Shown: positions 38,401-52,600 of the stretch, in pieces | How the letters are laid out: each line of letters opens with the position of its first letter | How positions within the stretch are numbered: position 1 is the first letter of the stretch | NCBI GenBank assembly: GCA_008508345.1 | Contig: QNGE01000111.1 | Location: forward strand, 23,958-87,957 | Length of the DNA stretch: 64,000 nt | Direction: 5' to 3' | DNA from: Paragonimus westermani | Taxonomy: Eukaryota; Platyhelminthes; Trematoda; Plagiorchiida; Troglotrematidae | Program-made: the position numbers and the translations under genes | The notes under the pieces: model-generated | The model's database searches: none | What the model saw: the letters and a program-made list of their open reading frames with translations, nothing else | Told to the model about the DNA's origin: nothing

Positions 38401-41400
38401 AAATAGCCTTCCATTATAAAGTAGGTCGACAAAAACTGTAATATTAGGACAATCCTTAGTTAGTTAAAGCTAATTTAGTCCTCTTAAATCGGGTATCACG
38501 CTACAATGAATTATGTCTCAAATGTGTATCCAATGTGGGCTCAAAAGCATCGCATGAAACTGCCAAAGAGGGATTCATATTCTAATCTTTGTTTCTGGTC
38601 ATCAACTTAGTTGAATGTGGAGGAGCGTTTCATCTTTTAGTAAGGAATTTCTGTCGCTTGTGTTCGAACGTCGATTATATTTTACGCTGTGAACGTTGAG
38701 GTCTCAGGATCACGCGTTGCTTTTTCGTCTATTTGTGAACACTGCTTCTTAAAGGTGTGGTGGTCCCTCGCCATTTTGAGCAAGAGAATGGGTAAAGCTG
38801 ATGACGTTTTTCTCGATGACTCAAAAGGAACTATGATTCGTCATACAAAACGTTCGGTCCAATGATACGTTTGGGTTGCTCGTACAAACCTAGGTTAACT
38901 AAGTCACTAACCCAGGGTGCCAGCTTAATGGCTGCCGATACGTTCTTACAGAGGCCAATATCTCGCACAGTTTGGACAGCGTAGGCCGACAGGCAAAAGA
39001 ATTGTTTGCTGTCTTACTCAGCATCCGTATGACTTTTTGTCGTCCGTCATTATGGGGAGGTTAACTTCAGGAGAATCGTCACAATGACGAAATCTCTGGC
39101 GACGTTCAACCTGTCTCCTCAGGGTTCTTCTTCTCATATTTGGCTCTAATTACTTCCTGTCCACCTCAAACCATTTCATGCTAGGATAACAAAATGTCAG
39201 GACTTGATAACCTAATGCAAAATTGGTTACGGGTGTTGCCTGCTTCACAGGTCAATGAACGCTATAGGTCGTGGATACCATTTTAAACTGGACCGAGTAG
39301 TGAGACCCAAATGGTCATCTACGTTCGTATACGCCAATCTGAAAGACACAAATATAACCACATTGTGTGGAAGCTGGACAACTCAAATTAGAGTGAATCG
39401 AGCAACAGTTGAAAAAGATAGGAATTCTCACAGCACTATGACGGGTATCACATGGAAACCGAATAACACATTTAACGATTGTCAACCTAATCAGATTTTC
39501 AACAATCCAATGTCTAGTTTATTTATCAATCTACCCTCTGACAGTCAACTCTTCTAGTTCACTAGAGTGGTCGACTACTGGTGTAAGTCACCTGCAAGTA
39601 AGGAACTTATTGTCAAATCGGGAACCCCTTCAAACCCTCACCGATATGCATTATCCTTCGTCACGGGGGTCGTCAGATCGGACTTCTTAATATTGTTTTA
39701 TTAAGTCCTCAATGGTCGTTATCCGTCTCATTCATATTTCATCTAACGATGTCTCATATGTAGCTCATTAGCAACTGAGTAGCAGATTGCCCTGAACCGG
39801 ACATAAGTATCTGAAAGAAACAGGACACTCGGATGCACATAAACACATTCAGGAGATTCCTTTTGTTAGTATACGTTACAGACGTTCGAGGTTTGTGATC
39901 CTCCGGTAAGCTTACGCTCCCGGTATCTTTGACTTGATATCAGTTTGAAATTAATCAAGAGGACCCTGTCTTTCTTCGATGTCATCATTGCTGTCCATCC
40001 CAAGTGAACTGCATTGGTACAGCGGGGGCAGAGGGTGCAAACAGACTGGTCAGATTTGTATCACAACACTAATCGAGTGCTTTTACAAGCCAGATCTTCA
40101 ACCGACATGCCTCAGTGAGAGCAAGGGTAACCAAAGCATATTGACAGAAATCTGAACATTCGCTCACCTGACTTGATTAGAATACCTGCCTGTGAATAAC
40201 GTACGGCACGTGTATTTCTTCCATTCTCTTCTCATTAGTTAATCCGCCTAAGTTGGATCTCACTACAGGTATGGGACAGAACTGAAGTAAACCTTCAAAT
40301 CAACGTAAACTGACGATGGCCAACGATAAAATGATACCGAGATATCTTAAAATATAGAGTGTATGGTCTCTGCGAAAGAGCAAGAATTTGGCGCGTAACG
40401 ACAGTTTGCTCTTCTGTTACCATGACGAGAGTGTTACCCTGAGTTGAATCCATTCAAGGACGGGAGGCGTGTCAAAGCACAAGATTTACCCTCCATGATA
40501 AGCTGAAACGCCTGAGGAACGAATGAGTAAGGAATGACTAAAACTCAACAAAGGTCATTCAATGAAGTCTATTGGTGCAAAACATCACCGCTGTAATGAT
40601 GCAGCCTTCTAATGTGGCTCACCACTAATAGTTTATAGACGGAATTGATTATTCAGACCGATTAAATTGTTTAGATATAGCTGTTGTTTTCGGAAGTTCA
40701 TCGCTCTTATCGTGCAAAAATTTTGTCATTCTACGACAGGATTTCCTCACTACTTACCGTACGGACGAGTATTTACCAACAGGTTTGTGTTCCTGAGATG
40801 TAGTTACTATTTGTATGGACAGATGACTCCGGGTTTTTTTAAATAGCAACCAAATCATGAACTTTGACTACTAAATGCCTATCAGCGGGCTGTGTAGTGT
40901 AAGCAAGAATGACGTAGTGGCTATTGCTTACGTACACATTCAGCGCCTTTAATGCGTTCTATATTTAGCCGTTTTACTGATTCTGTCAGTCACAATTTGT
41001 TAGATCAACTTACATTCGACAGTTAACGTTACCACACATCCCAGTAATCCATGTTTACTAAGTTTTTTGCTAAGGCGACTTTGATTCACATTCTTGAGTC
41101 AACGTCCTGCGTGCATAAAAATTACACTGTAGACCCTTACAGGCACAGCAGCTCAGCACGTCCTCCGTCACGTTCGATTTTGTGGTTCAATTTCTTCGTC
41201 CAACTCGTACTGTTCGGTACACACTCCCAGTTATTAGTGGCTGGTATAACAGAAACCCTATTTACAAGTTTCCATCGTCTCAGTGCCGCCTCCTAATTAA
41301 TAAAACATCAGATGGCCGGATTAATGGTCATGTGGGAAATGACGAAAGTATTTTCATTTCCAGTGTGATGACATTCACTATGCAATAGGCTTGTTGTCAA

Positions 41401-44400
41401 ACAACAATCGACTTTTTAATGTCCACATCGCCAAACTTTATTCCGTGTGAAGAGGTGTTTCCGCATGGCAAGACACAACTCGGTAGATAAAAACCTCACC
41501 AATGACAAATTATTGATAATCTTAGACTAATGGGTAATAAAGAACACGCTGGTGGTGTTTAAATGGGTTTTCTAAATTCTCGTAAAAACAAATGTACCAT
41601 TTATCGTCTGTCAAAACGAATGCGACCATAGACGCTGCCTGGAATCATCGTACAGTGAGCACTCAATCGAAAGCGTGCCAAACACAGACGTGGGCGTGGC
41701 AGATTTGATGGTGAAAACAGACCAATGGTAGTTGAATTCGTTGACTGACTTTTGACCAGCCAAAATTAACTGACAGGACTTGGTTAGATGAGGGGCATGA
41801 CCCGGCCCAATCTCGTCTGGTTTCGATTGCCAGAAGTTTCATTAGGAACCTAAGCAAAGAAGACAAAGTTGGTAGTCGGACATCGCCACGTTCAGAGTAG
41901 ACATCTAATTCCCTGGACTCCTTATCTTTGGGATAAACTGTTCGATCAACGGATAATGTTCAGAGATTCAACGAAATAATGACATGAGCAGGATCCGCAG
42001 CATTGCGGAAGATCGACGATGCCACTGAAACTGTGCGAGGCAGTATAAACTAACGGAATGCATTGCCATGGTTAACTAGACATTTGAGAGAGTTCAGAAG
42101 CGTTTGGTAGATGAACACAACCCACAGTTGTATAAGTAGTGTATGCCCAAGCCGTGCCAAATCTTGTGTTAGGCAGTTAACTACGAAGGCCACACTTCAC
42201 ACGACTGCCTGTGCACTCAATCTACATATGGTCGCCTTTAATCGCTGGTGAGTAGTAGTCACTCTAAGTGATTGTCTTGAAAGAAGACAGTAACTGGCCT
42301 GTTGAAGATGGTTAACAGGCCTACAACGGTGGTCTTCCATTCAAGTTAAACTGATCGACCACGCCAAACTTGTTTGCGAATAATAACAGGCAGCTGGTGA
42401 GTTGAATTATCACGAACTGAATTGTACTCACAGCCGTTCGTGGCTCCCATGCATTGAAAAGGGTGATGCATGTGGTGTCAAGTTCGCCTAAGTTACGTTT
42501 CAGCCAGGACAACAAGAAATAAGATCTGTGAACGAACCCATTCAGTGAAAAGTCGGGTACAAATACCGTTTTTCATGCAGGTTATTGATTATAAACACAG
42601 AACAACTTAGGCAATTCCGTGGCATGGGAACCCAACGTTTTGCTAAATTTGCGGGCGGTTTGTGGGAAGGCACTGATACAGTAACGTGCCATGGGAACAG
42701 CCCATTCAAAAGGCTGGGAAATGGAGTTGTCGTGTACTCTAACCGCGGAAGGTGCATGAGTTACACCATGTGGAAAGGGACATGTGAGAACGTGAGTGCC
42801 TTCAAAATGGTTGGTGGTAGTAGCTGTAATTTTAGCGACGAGACAGTCGGTGAAGGCAAGGCATTTTGATAGTCGTCAGCATCTTCGGAAAAACAAATAG
42901 ATAACCTGGACTCAGCACACAGAATGAATGCCGCAAATGTCTGCGATCATCACACCGTTTCGAGCAGGTTAGGCTGATGACCTTCTCGTGCAAATGCTGG
43001 TCAACCAATCCGCCAACTCGCATGCTCGGAACGCATATTCACGCCGTCTCCAGTCTAGATGTTTACAAAAATGCAAATGACTATCGAAACGTACACTTTA
43101 AATGGTTCGTTATTGTAGCTGATAGGTTTCATTAAGTCCGTTCTGTTTCTTCTGAAACGCAGCCGCACTTTAATTTACTCTGCGTCCAATATTTTCGGGC
43201 GAGGTTCTTCAGTCGACTTTCCAGCTGATGATAACCATAGTTCGTGTTAAACACGTAATCATTCGGAAGTCACTCAGGAGTATTTGAATGATTACTGAAC
43301 GCACAGGACAAAACATCCTCTCCAATCAAATGCATGAATGACATGGTTGCCGGTGGAACGCTGAAACGTCTACTTAGGGTGCGCTTCTAGAGCACTCCAA
43401 TGGCCGATGTAACTGAAGACCGCGTGACTTAGTGTCCGCGTATCTAAATTTAAGTCGAGTCGTGTAAGCACCGGTTAGTGACTACAGCCTACATCACTGG
43501 TGTTCAGTGTGTATTCATGAAAACAGGTAACTCTACGCTTTGACAACTGACTATCGGCCATGACTAGGTTGAATCAGATTTGGATAGCAATTGGGATGTG
43601 GGGATCGCGCCGGTTTAAACAGTGAACCTCAGATATCGAACGATCCTGCCCAAATATTGTTGCAACGGGCGGAGGCTGAAAAATGCTCGTGTTGAATCCA
43701 GCCGGGTGCAACTGGATTCGCATACTCACTTACGAATCCGCATATAAACCCCACGCTTTTCAAATCATTTGTCCAATTTCAATACCATTCAGATACATTG
43801 TCTAGATTGTCTTAATCTCCACATGCCAATGGCCAGCTTGAACTTATCTAGCCTCATAATAATTAATAATCAAGTATAGAACTGCTGATAAAATTCCTAC
43901 CACTTGACTAGTACAGAACGTGGTTACGCGAGGTGGGTTCAAGAACTATTTTACTAAGTCGCCAGATCGGTACAAGTATCACAACAGTGGAACTGCGCGG
44001 TGTGTGTGTCCTGACGCAACGTTCCATCATCCATCGTGACAGCCAGTCATTTCAAGGCCGTCTGTCTGTTTTCGAGCCCTAGACCAACCTATCAAATCCA
44101 AATACCACTTTCGGCAAGAAATTCCCAAGAAAATGTTCGCACAACATGACAGACCAGTTGAACTTCACTATGCAGCAGACACAAATGGGCGTCAGATCAT
44201 ACATGAGATTCAGTCAGCTCAAAATTCATTTGCATGTAACTGTATGTTTAACTAACGCAGTAATCGCTAAAGGCGCTGTTAGGTGCACTGAATGCTAATA
44301 AACAGAGAGGATGACACGCCCTTTACAGGATTACCGTAGCTAGAAAATATCTCCAAATTTCCACCAGAAACCTAACCCTAAGGAGCGGAAACGACTGTCA

Positions 44401-46181
44401 CCAGCATGAGTTTATGTATTTCAGCGGATGGGACAATTTGCATCATTAGAGATTGTCATTCTGTTTATCAACATTTATTGCAGGAATAAACATGGTTCAT
44501 CCACATTAGCTACTAAGATTGAGTGTTCAGCACAGCATATCGTGAGACAAACCATCAAGGTTACACAATGGTAAGAACCGTATCAAAGCCGGATTCGTAA
44601 TCTCAGGGATCTGCGTGAATATTTGTGGTGGTCGGCGGTAAATGCGGTTAACCGGTGTCTAACCTTCCGCGGGCTGCACTCGACAAGGCCTGCGCAAGTC
44701 CATCAGCATCGAAATGGCCCTGCGTGCGTGCGTGCGTGGCGTCACATGACTCGGTTATGTGACCTTGACGGCCAGGCAGGGCGTGTGAATGTGCAAATCT
44801 CTCGGGCTTATGACCCGATTTTGATCGCGGCTCTTGTCAACTGCATTAAATTCGCTCCAGTAAAATGAATGATCTTTCTAGGGCTTTTCCCGAGACAACT
44901 GTTCATTTGTCATACATTCTTGCGTAAGGACGTATGGTGTACTACACGCGTTACACAATCCAACTGAAAATGTCAAGCTCAGTCTAATCATAAGTGATTC
45001 AATTTATGGGTCTGGAGATGGAGATGACAAGGTCTGACTACGCCAATTCCCTAAGGGGTATAGATCTGCAACGCTGAAATGGCTCGATCGACTTTCACCA
45101 AATTTGGATAGCATCTTGTGATCATCACTGCGGGAAAATTTAAGAAAACCTGAGGCCAAAACGAACAAAGCAAACTGTTCCACTATAGTTGAAAACCAAA
45201 GGCAGTCCAAACCAATACTCAGCCCCGTTAACGTTAATACTTATTGTACGTCAGCTGAAACGTCAGTGACAAGGATGTGAAGCGAACCGGATGGAGGGTG
45301 TACGATGATCCATCCACAGTTTTTCGTCACTTAGCCTATTGTTGAGGCCAACGGAACTTGGTTATTCAGATTTGCTGTATAGCAGTAACTGGGTTCTCCC
45401 AAACTGGTTCCGGGGGATTTACATTACAGACGTGCTCATCATAAACACAGTTGCAAGTCCGGTTGGATAGAATAAGACGGTCTTCTTGTATTGTGCCTAA
45501 CAGATCACCGACAAACAACATTGTGGAAAAATTATCGTACTAACAAGGGTTGAATGAGTAGAGTAGACTGCCTGTTGAGAAACACAACGGCACTCGTGGC
45601 GAAGAAAGATGACTGATCAAAATGAGTCTCTGATAGCGGGATTTAGGAGCGAAAGATCAATGCAGTCATCTGAGAGTGACATAGTTATTGGATTGCAGTT
45701 GGTTATCAGCTTCACCAAAACTGAACAAAAGAAGCCGCACAGATGAGGGAAGCCGGTTGAAAATATACAAACACGTAGGCAAAAACAAGCAAACAAGTAA
45801 ACAACGAAGTTAAATGAAAGCGGCTATGTTTGATTCAAGCACCGACTAAGGCCGGTCGGATTGATGCACGTAAGTGAAAAGCGTTCTGGCAACCTCAGTC
45901 TCGGAAATCCATACACACGAAAAGTGATGGGAACGTTGGTCTCAAAATTGTCTGTACTCACAACTCATCAAATCAAGTGCCTACGCGAATATGTACATAG
46001 GTGTGACGTACGCAAAATCCCAGTAGTTCGTTTGAGGATTCAGCTGATAAGATCTAGAGCCACATGCTTATTTCAAACTGGTTTATACAGTCCGAAGAGA
46101 GGACGACAGTTGAACCCATTGGTTACGTCTATTGGCAGTACCAACTTCGTCTAATCTTGAGAGGTTCCATCAGTTTTCTAA
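38401..46181. other. No gene recognised; should include the 3' UTR of the membrane-protein gene
   Basis: The last bases before 46,182 must be 3' UTR on the minus strand, but no convincing poly(A) signal is visible nearby. A (GCGT)n stretch lies at about 44,721-44,737. Other open frames are at most 100 codons. Confidence 0.45.
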
Positions 46182-46630
46182 CTAAAGCATTCGTTCAGAA
46201 GCCGCGTAGATTCTAGAAGAGACCGTTTGTTTTGGTGATGCATATCCTCGAGCGATATCACATGGCCTAAACATGGCCGATTCCGACATGTTCACGGGAA
46301 CCCGCGAAATCCCTTCCATATCCACGACGCCAACCATTTCCGCGTTTGAAGCCATTGGTGGGACATTAGACCACTCACTGTGACTGGCCGGACTTCCGAG
46401 AATAGGATAGAGAGGTGACGTGAACGAGGGGCGTGTACCAAAACTGTTCGGTCCCCCAGAGGTAATTTGATGGTTGGTGGACCGCGCACCAGACGAAGCT
46501 AGACTGCCGGTGACCAGTCCAGAATCCACTGCACTTCCGTTCGGGTCGTAGAACCCAGAGGGTGGGGTAATATTGACCAAATCTCCTTCGGATCCACGCA
46601 TAGGGTAGGGACTAGTTTGATGCATAGAAT
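46182..46630 (-). CDS. Last coding exon: C-terminal cytoplasmic tail
   Basis: The acceptor GTTTCCGTCCAG|ATTC has a long pyrimidine tract. The exon enters in phase 1, so the G from the previous exon plus AT makes Asp, and the frame stays open for 149 codons to TAG at 46184-46182. The sequence (SMHQTSPYPMRGSEGD, then GFYDP, SPLYPIL and VDMEGIS) continues the Ser/Pro/Gly-rich, low-complexity style of the preceding tail, supporting the 12.5-kb splice. Several Tyr and Ser-Pro sites could be phosphorylated. Opposite-strand and other-frame ORFs over this exon are shadows. No AATAAA on the minus strand is obvious within the next kilobase, so the 3' UTR end is unknown. Confidence 0.78.
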
Positions 46631-49600
46631 CTGGACGGAAACAAAACAGACAATGTAAACGTAGTTTGCGGTATGGTGCTTCAAGCCAACGGCTTATGAA
46701 ACAAATGCCGTAGACCATTCTAGACTCACCAAAAACTTAGCATTCATTTATTCAATTATCCTACAATGATTGATACTAAATCACAATCGGACAAAAGACA
46801 GGTAAACAGTAATTTAACCGTTTAGATCTGTAGATTGGGAGCTCATCATCCATTGTGCTGTTTTACAGCTAGCGTCACTGGACAACCATTTGTCTACGTT
46901 TGATCGCTCGAACGGCAAAGTCAACCCCAATTAACAGACCGCTACACATATTTTAATAACCAATTTCCAGATCTTATAAACAAAACAGAGAGGGGATTGA
47001 AATTGGCAAATCAATCAGTGAGAGAAGGATTTTGACAGGTTGTAAAGAGCGACAAAAGAATTTTGTCTTACACTGCACAATCAATATCTGGGTAATGAAA
47101 AGTCGTATTGATGGTAAGCAACGCAAATCCCCGAGCTCCCGACGTAGCTTCCGAGGTCAGTTGGTACAGCATTTGTCGCGTTTGCGTATTCTGCTACTGT
47201 TGCCGGCTCGAAGCCAGCCGTAGTCCGGACTTTTCGCAATCAGGTCTGTTCTAATGCGGCCTCATGACGAGTTAAGTGGGAAGAAAGGATGATTTATAGG
47301 TCCAGTGAAACGCAAAACAATTGGCTCGCAGATTAGTACGATTCCGTACGCTACAACGGAGCAGCAGCACACGTGTAACATGCTTATTAGTATGGTATGA
47401 AGCCAAGAGGAAGAAACACGCACTGCAACTGGTGATGATCTTCGACGTTCCGAAAGCTGGAAACTGGGGCGAGCGTGAGAAGCATGTGCATAGGCGTGGA
47501 ACACTTTGCAAAGCACGTTAGTTTCATTCGACTGGCGAGGAATGCGGATATATGTAATCCGTGCGAAACGGTTTTGTAGAGTGTTTTCACATATTTCCAA
47601 CTGACATCTAACAACAACCAAGTTCCCAGATCAAGCGCTTTTTTGAACTCAACACAATTTACGGAACACAGTCTCGTTTGCTGGCATTGTCAATCGCGAG
47701 TGTTTATTTTAATCCTTTGGAATGCAGTAAAAAAAAGATTGGAAGGCCTCACAAACAAAGTCCTAAGTCAACCTTTGCTCAACAATCTCATGCATTCAAC
47801 CTAACTCTGTACGCAAAACGTGTGATATAGCAAGAGGTGGGTAGGCATACGCAAGACGAAACAAAGCGAACAAGACGTTTGGGAAAAGGCAATTAGGTAT
47901 GGTGTGTGTGTGTGTGTGTTCCGAAGATACACTACAGATCTTAGGTTTAGTCCAAATGGTGTTCCGCTGTCGTCTTGTACTGTGCGGTGGGCCAAAACAT
48001 ACATTCCTCTAAACATCACCTGGGTACATTGGCCGGGCTTTCGCAGGCGTGTAGGAGGAATGTTTGCCTATTCACAAAAAGATCGACAAGATAGCGACTG
48101 CATAGGTAGTATACGTTACGCATACCGGCCATGTCTCAGCTGTGAAATTCTGAGGGTCATAAGACGTCCTGCTACTGTTGTTAAAACTTTTGGATTAAGA
48201 TCAACACAACTTTCTTGAGCAGCTCACTAACACGCGTGAGTAGAAGCAGTAACTTGTCAAACTCGCAGCAGTGCCTTACACCTTACAGGTGTACAGAGTC
48301 TGTCAGCTTGACTAACTAGAAGCGCCCTCAACCGGTCGAGGTTGCCCGAAGTTGTCTGTACACAAAACAAAATGGGGTATATAACATCTCCCTCTGTAAA
48401 CTTCAAAAACACGAATCGAAACACTATTTAGTGAGTAAGTGGGTGCACGAGAAAGGTTGACTTGGGTTTCTGAACCAAAATCAGACCTCATATGACAGGT
48501 GTAAATATCGGCTATGAGGGTTGATCAAAAATGGAACAACTGTAAATTGTTTGTAAACATGAAATTAGGTTGCGGTAATCAGTAGATCTACGCAAATCAA
48601 CGATAGTGCTAGACGATCAAAGTGATGAATGGCAACTCTTAAACGGGCTACCAGGCAAGGCGGTTAACAGTTTTTTGACACCATAGCGACAGCTTAAACG
48701 TGACTGAGCAGTGGAAGTGAGACGGAAGTCAACAAAGTCGATCGCACAGTTGGCTTTTTTTTTAGACAATTAGTTCTGGAGTGCACAGCCTGTACGATCT
48801 TCAACAAAGACAATGAGCAACGCATAGTGATAAACCAACGATTTTAACAAATCAAAACGAGATTGGATCATAATGCCACGGTACTACTGAACAACGTATC
48901 ACAGTGAATAAGTAGACATCCTCAACAGTTTCGGTCGACAGATCGTTTCCTAGAAATGAATTACAGTTTGGTGTCGGATAGGCTAAAGATGAGTTGTAAT
49001 AACATAATATGACATTCATACCCAACAGAGTTCTTCTGAGAAGTCAAGAGGTTCAAGAACGAATTGAGCTCCAAAGGGTGATGCACACACCACACAAGCT
49101 AATTGCAATCGGCAACTAGCTATTCGCACAACTATCAAATAGACGCGATAAACCAAAACATCTGGGTCAAGGTCCAAATAATGGTTAGAAAGAGGAGAGG
49201 TAGAATTCACAAGAGTAAACACCTGGGAGGAATAGCGTTGGGTCGGATTTCCACATGGCTGAAATTGCAAGGTCGATACACAGTCCATCTAAGGTTAGCA
49301 GGTTAGAGAGGATGCACTCTCGTATCAAAACTGCGCGGTCTACGGAAGGTGTCCATACACATAAGCGGAAAGAATCAACTAGCAGAAGCTTCAATGTATC
49401 ACGTTGTTGAATGTCTCGCTATAACTGTGAGTCCAGTTAACCAAAAGCATACTAGGATACACTAAGGGTCAAACAAATTCTCGTCCCAAAATTGTCAGTT
49501 CAAAGGCAAAATAGGGGTTACGAACATCAGTGAGATTGGTCATAACGACCACTCAGTCTGGCTGACATAAACAAAAACCCATGACGTGAGTAAAGATAAT

Positions 49601-52600
49601 CTGCGACTCTTACGCAATTCATGTTCGGCGAGATCATATGGTGCTTTTAACCTTGTTCAATAGTGAGGATGATAAGCGCAATCAATTTTGGCAAGTCGAT
49701 CTTGAGCAGCACTTTCGGAGATGCGTGATATTTTGGAAAGTCCACATTACGATAACGTTTAAACAGCACATGAAGTAGATCCATGAATAGCATACACACG
49801 ATCCTCCCGATATTAGAAATAGTCTTGCACCGCGAAACGTGTTATCCACGGGCGTACATCGCATTTGTTTGTCAAAATAATACATAATTCATCCTACTTT
49901 CACTTTTCAATGTGAGAAGTTTGCCAAAAGCTCACCAAGACTAACGGCGACTGATCATCATAACCACTGTATAAAGTTAGAAATGTGCCAGAAAGCAGGG
50001 ATGTGCTGATCACTGAACAAAGAATCCGTGGGAGGCACAAACTGGACTGCGTGTGGGGTGCGTACGTACCAATCAGGTTGAATGTTGAGAGCAATCTGTA
50101 CGGCTGACAACTTACACTCCTTAGTCGTGCTTCGTGTTTAGTTTGTAATTTTTAATCTTATATCCATGGCCGAAAAAATATGGTGACAAACCGAAGTAGT
50201 TTTTATAAGATTCCAGAATATGGCGGACAGTTACATAGGACGTTTTTAATTAGTTACCAGCCTAATTTGTAATTCACCGATTTGTGATGTACCGATAGTT
50301 AGTATATTATGTGGAATATACCGGATGAATCGCCGTTCGACCGGATCACCTATCTGTTCAGGACGGTAAATATTGTTCAGTCAACGGAGCTGACCTACAT
50401 ATACGTATGTTGTATACGTGCATGACACGTGGTGCGACTGTTAGCTCAAGCAAGTACATTTCACGGTGGTGTTCGGCCAAAAAGTGTTCCAAATTGTTTG
50501 TAGTCATAATAACTACCTATCATCCTAAGTGTTTCTTAAGACGCAAGGAAACAAATAGGTGACCCATTTAAACCTGTGCTAAAACTGGCTGACATCTCTG
50601 ACTCTATGTCTACTCGTGAGCACATTGCCGGCGATGATAAAACACAAACCTCAGGAGTTATTCGAGGTGAGATATAGCAACAGCACCTTAAATTATGAAG
50701 TGCTCCATCAAAAAGTGGACACTATGCACCTTAGGGATGATGGCTTGCAAATAGGAGTAAAGTGTTCGTAAACGTATTGACTAAATTACATAGTGCACCA
50801 CTGCTCCATTTCTAATCACACTGTACCATGGCTGCCACTGTTTCATGGCGTAATGTTGATTAATGTGCTGTTAGTTTTCCATCGGTTTTTTTTAACCCAA
50901 ACTGGTTGTACATGTTGGTATTGCCTGTAGCATCGATGTGTGACCTAATAGTCCAATATCGTACAGAATACGTTAGGATACTAAAACCAGTTTTGGTGAC
51001 ACCTAAGCAGTGCTAATGAACGTACGCTTAGTTGGGTAATGTTCATGTGGTGAACTTGTCTTACTCATGGTATCGTGATTACATCCATTTGATTTCGCAA
51101 GAGCAGAATACTCTCTCAGAAAGAAACGACCTTGTTAAGTGGGCATTTGTACACTCTGTGAAAGATATTTTTGCTGCTAGGTGATTTTGAATTGCTTGTT
51201 CCGCTACTTGGATTCGCACAGCCTGAAACAACGTTGTCAGAATACTTGAACGAAAAAGACTACGGATACAGAATATTCGTGAGGATACAACATAAACCGA
51301 TATGTATGCAGTTTGACACTTTTAAAGATTCTATGGCTGTTAGGCCACAACGGCGAAATGTAACCAAGAATGGTTGTAAAGTACACTCGATGATTGAACT
51401 AGTCACTGACAAGTCTCAATTAGGCAGAACTGACCTCGTCACAATGAAGATTAGAAAGGGCATTACAGTTAGGTGTACAAAATACAGTACTGTAAAGAAA
51501 TCAGTACCAGACAACTTCCAATCGCTTGTTAAGCGAGGAGAAGATTAAAGTGAGCCGGAGTAACCAAAAAAGTTATGACATATCGGTTTGTTGTATAAGC
51601 CAAAAATGCGTCTGAATGCCGACTGGAATATGTGAATCCGTCTTAGAAAAACTATAAGATAGGTCAAAAATCGAGTGATCTAATCACCTTGTCTCCAGCA
51701 ATTCATATAGGACCGATAATTACTCACCGTTTTCATTATCCTAATAATCATCATAGACAGTAATACATCAGCGGTTCCCGCTGATACTTAAATGTCAAAC
51801 AACCATGAGGGGGAACAACAAACCCTATACAAGAAGAGAGAAGGAGGGGTGCGGAATAGCCCCTAACATTGTCTGTACTGCTTGTAAGTCGTCGAACAGG
51901 AACACCTTGCCGTCATCATAATCAAGGTCAGTAGACAGGTCGACGCCGGCATCCTGTGAGTGTCACAGACAGCTCTCCATTACTCACATTTGATCGCAGC
52001 GTTCGCATTCAGATAGACTTTCCAGTCAGCCTCTTTTGCGGGGTTATCGGTTGGAGTTAACAGGATAGTTAGTGTATCTCCTCTCGAGACGATCGGGCAA
52101 CCTGATCATTGCTCACAAGCGAGAGTGGTTGAGCGTTCAGATTTGATAATTCGGTCGTGCCTAATGTGAGGTGAATGGCGCAGTGGTTAACACGGTTGCC
52201 TCATGATTGGAATGGCCGGAGTTCAAATCGCGGCCGTGGCAAGGATATGCACTGCTGATGAGCTCTAACGAGAGCGAAACTCGAGTCTAGTGCTTCTTTT
52301 CGAAAGAGGCTGGCTGGAAAGTCTATCTGAATGCGAACGCTGCGATCAAATGTGAGTGATGGTTAACTTGAAAATAAACCAAATCCCCGACTACTCATCA
52401 GTTCTCCATTATTTCATCCATGACAAAACTAAACAAAAGTGGTGAAAGTAGGTAGCTTTGAGGTACGCCGTTTCTGGTGTTGAAACTGTCAGTTCACGAT
52501 ACACTCTAACAAGAGCTGAAGTATGAGAATAGAGTGCCGACAGCATGTTTACATACTTGGTTGGTATAGTCCTGCGTTTAGGTGACTTTAAGGGCGCAGA

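Noticed and set aside
51171..51548. 125-codon plus-strand open frame
   Set aside because: Lys-rich text with no motif, lying antisense within the last intron of the membrane-protein gene; treated as chance.
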